Of a DNA stretch of 64,000 nt, positions 26,453 through 37,100 are shown piece by piece; position 1 is the first letter of the stretch; every line of letters starts with the position of its first letter. This DNA comes from an uncultured Flavobacteriales bacterium. GTDB taxonomy: Bacteria > Bacteroidota > Bacteroidia > Flavobacteriales > Schleiferiaceae. The notes beneath the pieces were generated by a model. It did not search any database and was not told the DNA's origin. It saw only the letters and a list, made by a program, of their open reading frames with translations. The DNA lies in NCBI GenBank assembly GCA_913055685.1, contig CAJXKC010000004.1:62001-126000 (forward strand), read 5' to 3'. Made by a program: the position numbers and the translations under genes.

Positions 26453-28249
26453 TTGTCTCAAAACCTTTCTTCCTTCTTAAGAGAATCCTTAAAAAAGAAT
26501 CAATCGAGCTTAAGGTCTGCTTCCAGGAGGCTTCAGATACTAAGTATAACTCGCATTATCCTCTTTTTAAGCTCGGTCTATTTGTTTTATTTAATCTTAA
26601 ACGGACTAAATGCAGCTTACTGGAATTTACTAGCCTTGCTCTTTGCCGCTTTTTTGGGCGCGGTATCCTTCTACTTGGATCAAAAGAAAAGACGCGCTTA
26701 TTTTCAAGCTTTACAGAACGAACTAGTGGAGGAAGAAGCTTATTTAAAGGAAGGCAAGCTTAGTCGAAAACCATTTAATTATCAATCGTCGGCCGATCAT
26801 CCTTATGGACGCGATTTGAATTTATTTGGTGACCAGTCTCTGCACCAACATCTAAACCGTAGTTTGGGAAACTCTGGGGCCAAGGCCCTATCGCATATGT
26901 TGGAAGCGAACAAGCCAGATGGAATTGAATTAAAGCAGGCCTTTATCCAAGATATTATTCCCGACCGTGAACGAAATTTTCATTTAAGAGCCTTGGCCTT
27001 TAATTTGGGTAAGGAAGGCGATTTGGAAGAAAAACTGAGCACTTGGGCTAAGCAAGAAATTAAAGCGTTTCCTGTTTTTTATTGGCCCCTAATGATCTTG
27101 GGCTCGGCCTTTTCCTTTTATAGATTTTGGGAATTAACTCTATCCTTCACTGCCCAAAACTTTCAATTTTTAATCTATGCCCTCACCTTCAATCTACTCC
27201 TTTTACTATCGAGAATGAAGGTGTTTAGGCGTCAGCAGGCCATTTTATCCCAACTTAGTGATAGAATGAAAGCCTATGCTGAGGTTTTTAAATCGCTCGA
27301 AGCGGCGACTTATCAAAGTAAAATGGGCAAAGAGTTTCTTAGCCGTTTGCGCTTTGGTAATAAGATGGCCTCAGGAGAAATAAAGCGACTTTCTACTTAT
27401 TTAGCCGCCTTAGATCAAATGGCTAATGCGGTAGTATTGGTTCTTATTAATGGTTTTGTGCCTTATCATCTGCTTCAACTCCGTTCCTTAGGCAAATGGC
27501 ATAAATCTTATGCACATTTTCTTCCGAAGTGCTTGCATGATTTGGCCCAGTGGGAGGCCTATATGAGTATTGCTAACTACTGTGATGTTCATCAGGATTA
27601 CTGCTGGCCGCGCTTAAGTGAAAACCCCAGTTTTAAAGCTAGCGAATTAGGACATCCGCTAATTGGCCCAGATCAAAGGGTTTCCAATGTCATCAGCTAC
27701 CATGAAGAGAAGTTTATTATTCTTACCGGCAGTAATATGAGTGGTAAATCCACCTTTCTGCGAACCGTCGGCCTTAACCTGGTATTAACCCAAATAGGGG
27801 CCAAAGTTTGTGCCCAGTCGTTAGAAACTTATCCTTTCCAAATATTGGCCAGTATGAGTCCCTCCGACAATATCCACGAAAACAAATCCTATTTCCAAGC
27901 CGAGGTAATTCGATTAAAAATGCTCATCGACCGGATGGATCCCCAGCGCTGGAGTATGCTTATCCTAGACGAAATTCTTCGTGGTACTAATAGCGACGAT
28001 AAAAAAGAAGGTACCCGCCGCTTTATGCTGGGATTAAAAAACAGACCCGCATTTGGTTTACTGGCTACTCACGATGTTGATATCGCAGTGCTGGCCGAAG
28101 ATGCACCTGAGTTTAGTGCCTATTTCTTTGAGTCGAGGGTAGAAGGCGAAGAATTAATTTTCGATTATAAATTGAGAAGTGGCGTTTGTCGCACGCCCAA
28201 TGCCAATCTCTTAATGAAGAATTACGGATTATTTGATGATGCGGAATAG
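26453..28249 (+). CDS. membrane-anchored MutS-like ATPase
   Basis: 598 residues from a TTG start (no ATG before the first helices; the gap to the divergent kinase gene is 54 bp). Two membrane helices (about 30-72, IILFLSSVYLFYLIL and LLALLFAAFLGAVSFYL) and another pair around 205-245 precede a MutS core and ATPase domain: Walker A GSNMSGKS (426-433), Walker B SMLILDEILRGTN, and LATHDVDIAVL. The mismatch-recognition domain I (with its Phe-x-Glu) and the C-terminal Smr domain are absent. This is the family often labelled MutS in Bacteroidota; true mismatch repair is unlikely. Role unknown. Confidence 0.88.
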   Translation: MSQNLSSFLRESLKKNQSSLRSASRRLQILSITRIILFLSSVYLFYLILNGLNAAYWNLLALLFAAFLGAVSFYLDQKKRRAYFQALQNELVEEEAYLKEGKLSRKPFNYQSSADHPYGRDLNLFGDQSLHQHLNRSLGNSGAKALSHMLEANKPDGIELKQAFIQDIIPDRERNFHLRALAFNLGKEGDLEEKLSTWAKQEIKAFPVFYWPLMILGSAFSFYRFWELTLSFTAQNFQFLIYALTFNLLLLLSRMKVFRRQQAILSQLSDRMKAYAEVFKSLEAATYQSKMGKEFLSRLRFGNKMASGEIKRLSTYLAALDQMANAVVLVLINGFVPYHLLQLRSLGKWHKSYAHFLPKCLHDLAQWEAYMSIANYCDVHQDYCWPRLSENPSFKASELGHPLIGPDQRVSNVISYHEEKFIILTGSNMSGKSTFLRTVGLNLVLTQIGAKVCAQSLETYPFQILASMSPSDNIHENKSYFQAEVIRLKMLIDRMDPQRWSMLILDEILRGTNSDDKKEGTRRFMLGLKNRPAFGLLATHDVDIAVLAEDAPEFSAYFFESRVEGEELIFDYKLRSGVCRTPNANLLMKNYGLFDDAE

Positions 28250-28295
28250 GGGAAGCATCTGATTTCAATTAAATTCGCCTCTCGGCTTGCTAATT

Positions 28296-29474
28296 ATGAA
28301 GTATTGGATCCTTGTAATACTGCTCTTCGCTGGACTCGCCCTAAAAGCACAAAATGTATTAAGTGCAGAGGCGCAGTTAAGCTTAATTACCTGTGGGCCA
28401 GGTGAGGATGAGTTGTACTCTGCTTTTGGTCATTCGGCCCTAAGGGTAAAAGATTCACAGCAAGGAATAGACCTAGTATTTAATTACGGGATCTTCGACT
28501 TCGATCAGCCAAATTTCTACCTCAATTTTGCCAGGGGCCATTTGCTTTACATGCTAGCCGTAAATCGCTGGAGCGACTTTTTCCGCATCTATCAGATGGA
28601 AGGGCGCTTCGTGCGGGAGCAGGTCCTTAATTTAGATTCTACCGCCAAACAGAAATATTGGGAGTTTTTAGTTTGGAATTCCGCGCCCGAGAATCGCGAT
28701 TACCTTTACGATTATTTCTACGACAATTGCGCCACGCGTATTCGAGATGGATTACTAAGCGCCCTGGACTCGGCTTCAGTTCATTTTAAAGATAAACCGC
28801 ATTACCAGCCGGCGAAAAGCATTCGGGAACTTTGTGATGTGTATTTAGCCCAGCAACCTTGGGGCGATTTTGCTATTGATTTTTGCCTGGGTTTACCTAT
28901 GGATAAAAGGGCCGATGCTCAAATTGAAATGTTTCTCCCTGATTTATTGGCGGAAGCTTTTGAAGAGGCCCAAATCGAGGTAGGAGGGGAGCGGAAAAGC
29001 CTGGTGCTTTCCGATCAAGTGATTATCCCGCAAAAATTCAGCCCAGAACCAGCAGGTATCAACCGCCCATTTTTCTTCAGTGCCCTTTTATTGGTATTAG
29101 GGGTTTTAGCCACCATCTTTACTTATACCAATCCTCGAGCCTTGCGCTGGTTCGATGCTTTAATCTGGCTAATCACTTCGCTTCTGGGCTTCTTTTTACT
29201 AGCCCTGTGGCTTTTAACCGACCATCAGGCGGCAGCCTACAATTTTAATATCCTGGTTTTTAATCCCCTCTTAATATTCCCGGCTATTGCCTTAATGCGC
29301 AATAAATGGTCTTCATTCAGCTTAAAGCTGATGCGATATACGCCTTATTATTACGCACTTTTACTTGGCGCTTGGCTCTTTTTACCGCAAAAGATGTTGA
29401 TTAGTCTAATTCCCCTTGTGGCTCTATTTATTCTAAGGGGCTGGTATTATTACTACAAGCGCAGCCAATTTTAA
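28296..29474 (+). CDS. Lnb-type (DUF4105) lipoprotein N-acyltransferase-like protein
   Basis: 392 residues from the ATG at 28296 (a TTG three codons upstream was rejected). Signal sequence ILVILLFAGLALKAQ; periplasmic DUF4105 domain (about 25-250) with H46 in YSAFGHSALR and C145 in YDNCATRI, the conserved His and Cys of the Lnb family; then four or five membrane helices (about 250-385). In Bacteroides, Lnb proteins add the third acyl chain to lipoproteins, replacing Lnt. Whether this paralogue does the same is inference. The 3' end overlaps the convergent Omp85-like gene by 4 bp. Confidence 0.85.
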   Translation: MKYWILVILLFAGLALKAQNVLSAEAQLSLITCGPGEDELYSAFGHSALRVKDSQQGIDLVFNYGIFDFDQPNFYLNFARGHLLYMLAVNRWSDFFRIYQMEGRFVREQVLNLDSTAKQKYWEFLVWNSAPENRDYLYDYFYDNCATRIRDGLLSALDSASVHFKDKPHYQPAKSIRELCDVYLAQQPWGDFAIDFCLGLPMDKRADAQIEMFLPDLLAEAFEEAQIEVGGERKSLVLSDQVIIPQKFSPEPAGINRPFFFSALLLVLGVLATIFTYTNPRALRWFDALIWLITSLLGFFLLALWLLTDHQAAAYNFNILVFNPLLIFPAIALMRNKWSSFSLKLMRYTPYYYALLLGAWLFLPQKMLISLIPLVALFILRGWYYYYKRSQF

Positions 29475-30598
29475 AAAGCCTCCCCAATAAAGAAGTAGAA
29501 TCCGGGACCTTCCTGCGTAAAGGCAAAGTCGAGGCGGGTGTAAATATCTTTCTGCGGGAATATTAAGAAGCGTATTCCGCCTCCACCAGCAATGAGGAAT
29601 TTGTTAAGGGCTAATTGATCCCAATTAGGGTAAACCTGACCGGCAGAAATAAAGGCAGAAGCGCCCCAGCGTTTGGCGAAAGGGAAGGGGAGCATGCGGT
29701 ACTCCACCTGAGCAGCCATCAGGTTGTTATCGCGATAGCGTCCATAATAATAACCCCGCATCATACTTTCACCACCCATTAGTGAGAGCATATGAAAGGG
29801 CGCTTCACCATTAATAAATTGACCTACGAAATGAAAGGCTAAAACATCCCTTTTATTAATTGACTTAAACTGCCTTGTTTCCAAAAGAAAGCTCGTGATC
29901 TCAAAATCGGAGCCCCAGCTTTGATCATAGCGCAAGAAGCTCAATTCGGTAAAACTGCCTTTCCGTTCATTAAGTACATTATGTCTACTGTCGTAAACTA
30001 ATGAGGCACCTAAACCAAAGTTGAAACTGCCTTCAAAGCCTAAAGGCAAGTCATAAGGGGTCTCGCTTTGGTCTATAAATTTTGGATCCGGAATATTTTG
30101 TAGATCAGTGTAAATTCCCCCGTACCAATAGCCGTATATACGCCTTAAAAAATGTTCTTTCCAAAGTAGATAATGCGCATCCACTAGAGCGAGGGGTTCG
30201 GCCGGAGTTTCTAGGCCAATGCCGTGGTAGAGTAGGGGGAAGCTTTGGTAACGAAAACGTCCCAAAAACATGTATTTGTCTTTGTTGCCATAATTGGCAT
30301 GATCCAGCCACAGGCCATATTGGTTCTCCAGCGTGTAATAGGTAAAAGCGCTCATCTCGCTCAAGCGATTGCTGGTATCGCGATTGGCGTAATAGAGGTA
30401 TAGGCTGCTAAAACCGAATTCCCAAGAAGTCTCAGGAGAAAAGGCAACGGTAGGATATATTAAAAAATTGGGCGAACCGTCGATAGATTCTTCAGCAATT
30501 AAGCCATCCCAATAGCGTTGCCAAAAATTTCGCTCTTCCTGCGAAATAGCATGAAAACTAAAGGATAGAAAGCAGAGTAGGAGGAGGGATTTTTTCAC
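29471..30598 (-). CDS. BamA/TamA-family (Omp85) outer-membrane barrel protein
   Basis: 375 residues, GTG start directly after the GNAT stop (TAAGGTG). Signal peptide (LLLLCFLSFSFHAISQ). The rest is beta-strand rich, with the Omp85 lid-loop-like motif MRGYYYGRYRD (family VRGY/F), GSFTELSFLRYD, GGGGIRFLIFP and a C-terminal aromatic (FFIGEAF). There are no POTRA domains, so this is a barrel-only member as is common in Bacteroidota. Its role may be in lipid or protein handling at the outer membrane; unknown in detail. Confidence 0.85.
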   Translation of the reverse strand: MKKSLLLLCFLSFSFHAISQEERNFWQRYWDGLIAEESIDGSPNFLIYPTVAFSPETSWEFGFSSLYLYYANRDTSNRLSEMSAFTYYTLENQYGLWLDHANYGNKDKYMFLGRFRYQSFPLLYHGIGLETPAEPLALVDAHYLLWKEHFLRRIYGYWYGGIYTDLQNIPDPKFIDQSETPYDLPLGFEGSFNFGLGASLVYDSRHNVLNERKGSFTELSFLRYDQSWGSDFEITSFLLETRQFKSINKRDVLAFHFVGQFINGEAPFHMLSLMGGESMMRGYYYGRYRDNNLMAAQVEYRMLPFPFAKRWGASAFISAGQVYPNWDQLALNKFLIAGGGGIRFLIFPQKDIYTRLDFAFTQEGPGFYFFIGEAF

Positions 30599-30599
30599 C

Positions 30600-30884
30600 T
30601 TATAAATGTATGCCTACCGGGAGCAGTGGTTTTAGTTCCGGGTGGGCCTTGAAGTAATCTTTTACAAATTTGGTCATCGGGACAATGCGCATGCCGGTTT
30701 CCTCGATGATTTTCAAGGTAGTGGCCAGCATTTCCTCGGCACGACCATCTTCCTTAAACTTCTTCGGAAAATCGACGCGAGTCAAGAAATATTTGCGCTC
30801 CTGAATTTGGTATTCAATAATGGCTAAACGTTCGCCCACTCTCACTTCGAAGTGGCGCATTTCCTGATTATCTACAACCTCCAT
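30600..30884 (-). CDS. small GNAT-like N-acetyltransferase (YjdJ type)
   Basis: 94 residues matching the compact GCN5-related family exemplified by YjdJ and human GTLF3B: FEVRVGERLAIIEYQI, then LTRVDFPKKFKEDGRAEEM at the acetyl-CoA loop, then a helix and VPMTKFVKDYFKAHPE. A cytosolic acetyltransferase of unknown substrate. It is the first gene of a two-gene minus-strand unit with the Omp85-like protein. Confidence 0.85.
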   Translation of the reverse strand: MEVVDNQEMRHFEVRVGERLAIIEYQIQERKYFLTRVDFPKKFKEDGRAEEMLATTLKIIEETGMRIVPMTKFVKDYFKAHPELKPLLPVGIHL

Positions 30885-30902
30885 GATAAATTTATAAGAT
30901 TA

Positions 30903-30910
30903 CAAAGATA
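30903..30910 (-). promoter_or_regulatory. -7 box TATCTTTG upstream of GNAT gene
   Basis: TATCTTTG on the minus strand fits TAnnTTTG, 18 nt before the GNAT ATG at 30884. No matching upstream TTG element at 19-21 nt. Confidence 0.45.
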
Positions 30911-31136
30911 AGGATAAATGTGGGCTTCTAAATTTATATTTAACTAGATATGGCCTCGCTAAGACTGTCTTTCTAATTTAATTTCCACTTTAACATCTGC
31001 TATAAGCTTCTGCTTTTTAGGGATTTAGAGCCTTCAATTTTGAAGGTTTCTTTGGTGGGATTGGCTTTGCGGCCAATTTGATTTTTAATTTACTTTTTGA
31101 AACCCTATTTTCGTAGCTGCGAATAAATACTTTAAT
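30911..31136. other. intergenic region before first adhesin gene
   Basis: About 225 bp between the GNAT promoter and adhesin 1. It is AT-rich, holds a weak hairpin CCTTCA-ATTT-TGAAGG (31031-31046), and has TATTTTCG about 25-30 nt before the adhesin ATG, a one-base variant of TAnnTTTG that may be its promoter. Nothing else recognised. Confidence 0.4.
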
Positions 31137-34100
31137 ATGAGACAAGTACTACTATCTATTTTCCTATCAATGACGTGGCTGGTCACGAGTGGCCAAGGCA
31201 CGGTATCAAGCTCGCCGACCTTAACGGCCAACAATGGCCAGGCGGGTATTACCTTCCAGGTACAGTCGAATACCCCGATTGACATAACGGGTATTGGCTG
31301 TGATTTAGACGCTGGTTTTACCGGCGTTGACATCTGGATGCGCGTGGGCGGTGTAAGCGCCAGTGGTTCACCAACAATTAGTACAGCCAATGGCTGGACA
31401 CAGGTGGTAACCAATGCAACGGCACCGAACCCAGTTACGGGTAGCGTAACGGCGATTACCATCGCCACGCCAATTAGTATTCCTGCGAACACTCCGGTTG
31501 GATTTTTCGTGAATACCCTTGGTGGTAGCCAAGTAAATTACCGAACCGGTCAATCTACCGACCAGGTAATTTTCTCGGATGGCACGCTTACTTTAAATGT
31601 GTCTGACTCTGTATCTTATGGTGGTGGACCTCCCAACCCAACCTTTAACCCACGCCGTTTCATCGGTTCGGTTACTTATGTATTGGGTGTAACGGGTGGC
31701 TGTACCCCATTTTCAAACTTCTTAATCGACAGTATTAGCGCTGGTGCAGCGAAAGTAAACTGGACCCAGGGTGCGGGTAACACCGGCTTTAAATTGGAGT
31801 ACGGTACCGCTGGCTTTACCCCAGGAACTGGTACTACCGTTACGGGTACTTATCCCAGTACTACTCAGCCTCCAGTTATCCTAACTGGTTTAGCGGCTAA
31901 TACTACTTACGATGTATACTTCGAAGAGTACTGTACGGGTGATACGGTAAAATTCCCTACCCCACAACAGTTTACGACTACCAAATTATGTGCTAGTCCT
32001 ACGGCATTCACCGATTCGAATTTAACTTCGAACACGATTGATTTAGGCTGGGCGCAAGCGGGTAGCTTTAATGAGTCTTGGATTTTATACGGACCAGCAG
32101 GTACAACTCCTGGTGGCACCGGTTGGATGCAAGATACCGTTCCTGCTCCAGCAACCACTTATACTTTAACTGGTCTTTCGCCTAGTACTGCTTACGACAT
32201 TTACTTAGTAACCAATTGTGGTGCGGTAAATGGCGTTTCAGATACTATCGGACCAATTTCAATTACTACTCCTCTGCAAGGACCACAAGGTCTAAACTGT
32301 ACCGTTGGTTCAGCTGGACCAGTGTTCTCAGATGATTTTGAAACCCAAGGTGGTTGGACCGGGGACTTTGGTTCAGGTACTACCGCCTCGAACTGGAACT
32401 ATCGTACTGGTGGTACTGGTTCTTCAGGTACTGGTCCTAACGGTGCTCACAGTGGTAGCGTTTATTTGTATACCGAAACATCAGGTACTGCAGGTGGTAC
32501 TAATATCGAGGCCATTTCTCCGGCTATCGACTTGAGTACTTCCTTTAATAGTGCTGAATTATCTTTCTGGCTACATGCTTATGGTTCTGGAATTGATACC
32601 ATTAAAGTACAAGTGGGTGGTAGTGCTACTGGCCCTTGGAACACGGTATTTACCCAGGTAGGCCAGATTCAAACTGCTAATGGTGATCCTTACCAAAATG
32701 TAGGGGTTAACTTAGACTCATATGTAGGTCAGACTATCCACTTACGATTCTTAGTGGTTCACGGATCAGGCTTTACTGGTGACGTGGCAATTGACTTAGT
32801 AGAGGTTAATTCTTGTCAGACTTGTCCAAATCCTGGCGGACCAGGCTTAACATTCATTGCCAATGATAGTGCAGCCTTTAGCTGGTTTGGTTCAGGTAAT
32901 GCCTACAATATCAACTGGGGTCCACGTGGATTTACCCAAGGATCTCCAAGTTCTAACTTTGATAGTACTGCTACCAATAGCTTTGGCTTAGGTGGCTTAA
33001 CCGGTAACACCGCTTACGATATTTACATCCGTAACGATTGTAGCGATTCTGCCAACGGTTTTTCTGGTTGGGTAGGTCCATTGACCTTCGTAACCGAGTG
33101 TGATCCATTTATTGCTCCTTACAGCAATAACTTCGACACCGACTCCTTGCAAGAGCCCCCAATTTGTTGGGATAATGTACTTATAGGTGGTACTAACATT
33201 GCCTTTGCTAATGCAGATGTAGAAACCAGTACCCTTGCTTATTCTGCACCTAATTACGTGCGTTTCTACAATTACAATACGGATACTGCTTGGTTGATTT
33301 CTCCGAACTTCTCGGATATGACCGCTGGCGATAAGCGTATTAGCTTCTTTGCGAGAACGAGTACTACCGCTACTACTGGCAATGAATTAGTTATTGGTAC
33401 TATCGCCTCGCCAGGCGACTACGCTAGTTTCTCAACTATCGATACCATTCAGTTAACCAATGGTTACCAACAGTACTTCATTAATCTAACCACCACCAAT
33501 GGTTATAATGGTACGCATAACTACATTGTGCTAAACCATGCGGGAAGCACTTTCCGTACTTATTACATCGATGATTTCGTTTACGAAGCAATCCCATCTT
33601 GTAACCCTCCATTGATTACTACCCTAGGTATGGGCGGTATTGGGGTTACCTCAGCTACTGCCACTTGGGGTAGCGGATCCGATGGTGATGAAACCATGAT
33701 TGAGTGGGGTACGCCTGGCTTTACGCCTGGAACTGGTACCTACATTGGTCTGGATTCAGTTGCAGGTACTATTGATCAGTACACCATGACTGGTCTTACT
33801 GCTCAAACTACTTACGAATACTACATTGCCGATAGTTGTGCCGGTGGATCTTACAGTCCTTGGGTTGGTCCAATTAGCTTTACTACGCAATGTAATATTA
33901 CCTCTGCTCCCTTCTTGGAAGACTTTGATGGTACTACTTGGGTAGCGAGCGGTAACAACAGCGGTAACCAAATTGATCCTTGTTGGTCTTCTAGCCCCGA
34001 TGTGAGTCAGGGTAGCGAGCCCTTCAAGTGGATTCCTCGTTCTACTGGTCCTACTAGTGGTAACGGTCCAACCGCCGATCTTACCGGAGGTAACTTCATG

Positions 34101-37100
34101 TACGTAGAAGCTTCAGGGTCTACCGCTGGTGACAGTGCCTTCTTGTATACGCCAATTATTGATGTGAGTGCTTTAACTACTCCTGCATTATATTTCTGGC
34201 AACACCGTTACTACACTACTACTTCGCCTCCCGCAGCGATGGATGTAGACGTAACCAATGACTTTGGTGCTACTTGGACCAATGTTTATAATGTTACTGC
34301 CAATACCCAGACTTCTAGCTCAGCGCCATGGAGTGATGTATTTGTAAACCTTGCAAACTATGCAGGGGATACCATTCAGATTCGTTTTGTACAACGCGGA
34401 GTAGGATGTTGTGGTGATGCGGCCATCGATTCAGTAGCTATTGCGGAAGCGCCTAGCTGTCCTGATCCAACTAACTTGGGCGTAAGCAGTGTAATTGACA
34501 CTTCTGCGCAGTTAAACTGGTTCACTGGTAATCCTAGTAGCTTTAACCAAGTATGGGTAGGTCCTGCTGGATTCTACCAAGGTACTACCACTACGGCAGG
34601 AACCAAGGTATTTGTAACCGGTGATAGCTTAGTAGTAGATACCCTTTCCGAGTTCACTTGCTACGACTTCTTAGTACGTGTTGCTTGTGGCCCTGGTGAT
34701 ACTTCTGCTTGGGTTGGACCATTTAATTTCTGTACCGACTGTAGTCCTATTTCAGCTCCTTATTTTGAGAACTGGGATGGCTTAACGGCTCAGACTAAAG
34801 ACCTTGGATGCTTTAGCTCAATTGAGGGTACGAGTTTGTCGACTTCTAACTTCTTAGGAGTAACAATTCAGAGCAGTACCTTCTATAATCCGATCTCAGC
34901 ACCTAACTATGTAGAACTTGATAACTCAAGTAATACAACGGATCCTTTAATGTTAATTTCTCCATTGACAACGGACATGACAGCTGGAGATAAGCGTCTA
35001 CGACTAATGGCACGTAAGCCAAGTACCAGTACAGCATACGTAAGTACCTTAATTGTTGGTACTATGTCTGATGCAAGCGACGCTTCTACCTTCAATGCTT
35101 TGGATACGTTAACCTTAGATGGTACGCAATTCACCGAGCATATTGTAGAAATCACCGCTGCCAATGGTTACAATGGAACCGATAACCGTTTCGTGATTCG
35201 TCATAATGCTGTCGATAATTTCGACTTCTTATTAGTGGACGATATTCACTACGAGCAAATTCCAACCTGTATCCGTCCAGATAGTCTTCAAGTAGACGCT
35301 ACTACAATTAGCGATACTTCCGCTACTATCTCATGGGTATCCAATAGTGGTACTGGTACTAACTTCCAAATTGAATACGGTGTAGGTCCATTAGGTGATC
35401 CTGGTAACACCCGCCAATCGGTAACTGGTACTTCCATTAACCTTACCACTTTAACTCCTGGTTCAGGATACTGTGTATGGGTACGTGAGATTTGTACTCC
35501 TGGTGATACTTCATTCTGGAGAGGACCAGAGTGTTTTGCTACCCTATGTCCTATTAATGGTTATATGGCTCCTTACTTCACCAACTTTGAAGGTATCTCT
35601 ATTGGTACCGCTTCAGGTACCCCTGCGGGTTGGGAGAACTGTTGGACCCATAACACCATTTCTGGTTCGGTACGTTGGGAGTCTGAGGACGCTACTGGTG
35701 CGAACGAAAACTCTACTGGTACAGGTCCATTCTACGACAACACCTTGTATCCTTCTACGGGAGGTACTTACATGTATTTAGAGACTTCTTCTTCAGGTGG
35801 TCCAGCTGAGCTTATTTCTCCATTGATCAATATCTCAAGCTTAAATAATCCTGAATTAGAGTACCACTACCACATGTTTGGTGCTACTATTAACTACTTG
35901 TTAGTATTAGCAGAAGACGCTAGTGGTAACCGTACGGTATTAGATAGTATTGCTGGTCAGCAGCAAGCGGCTCAAAGTGATTCCTTCTATGTACGTAACG
36001 TTCCATTAAGTAGCTTAACTGGAACTAGCTATAACATTATCTTCCAAGGTCACCGTGGATCTTCATTCACTGGCGATATTGCGATTGATGATGTAAGTGT
36101 ACAAGAAGGACCAAGTTGTCCTGCTCCAATTAACCTACGTCAAGTTGGTACTGCTGGTCTTAGCACCGTGGATATCGCTTGGGGTGGTGGTTCTGGTACT
36201 TTCGTAATCGAGTACGGTCCAACCGGATTTGCTCTTGGTGCAGGTACTACTGTTTCTGGGGTAACTTCACCTTACACTATTACTGGTTTAACCGCCGCTA
36301 CAGGATACGACGTATATATCCGCGAGATTTGTGCGCCTGGTGATACTAGTACTTGGACGGGTCCTGCTGCCGTAGCAACTGATATCTGTGCTGCTTCTAG
36401 CAAGTGTACCTTCTACTTCGATCTTACCGATAGCTTCGGTGATGGATGGAATGGTGCGGAAATCAGCATCGAGCAAAATGGTATCCAAGTGGGTACTATG
36501 GGCTCAGGATTTACCACCGGTACCTTCTACCAAGACTCGATTCAATTATGTAATGGTTTATCTACCGATATCATTCTAAGTAATGCCGGTGGTTGGCCAA
36601 GTGAGATTGGCGTGATTGTTTATGATCCAGCTGGTTTACCAGTGGATTCATTCACTATCGCTCAACCAACTCCTGGTACCGGAGATACCTTAATTTCATT
36701 CACTCCTAATTGTGGTTTCCCATGTGCCGATCCTACTGGCGTAACGGTAACTTCTAATGTGGGTTGTGATAGTATTGAGGTTGACTGGATGTCGAATAGT
36801 GGTGGATCACTTATCGAGTATGGTCCTAGCGGCTTTACTCCAGGTACCGGTACGATTACTGGTATTGTAACCGCGCCTTACACCATTACTGGTTTAAGTC
36901 CGAATACTGGATACGATATCTACGTTGCCGATACCTGTACTGGTGATACTAGTAACTTCATTCAGATTACTGCGAATACTGCCAATGCTCCACAGCCTGT
37001 AGCATCTCTAGGAATTATTGATACCATCATCAACGGACAGTTTATTGTTTACGTAGATGCATCGGGATCAACCAATGCTACTGCTTATGCTTGGGACTTC

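Noticed and set aside
31031-31046. Hairpin CCTTCA-ATTT-TGAAGG as a terminator
   Set aside because: No plus-strand gene ends nearby and the stem is short with only a weak T-rich tail.
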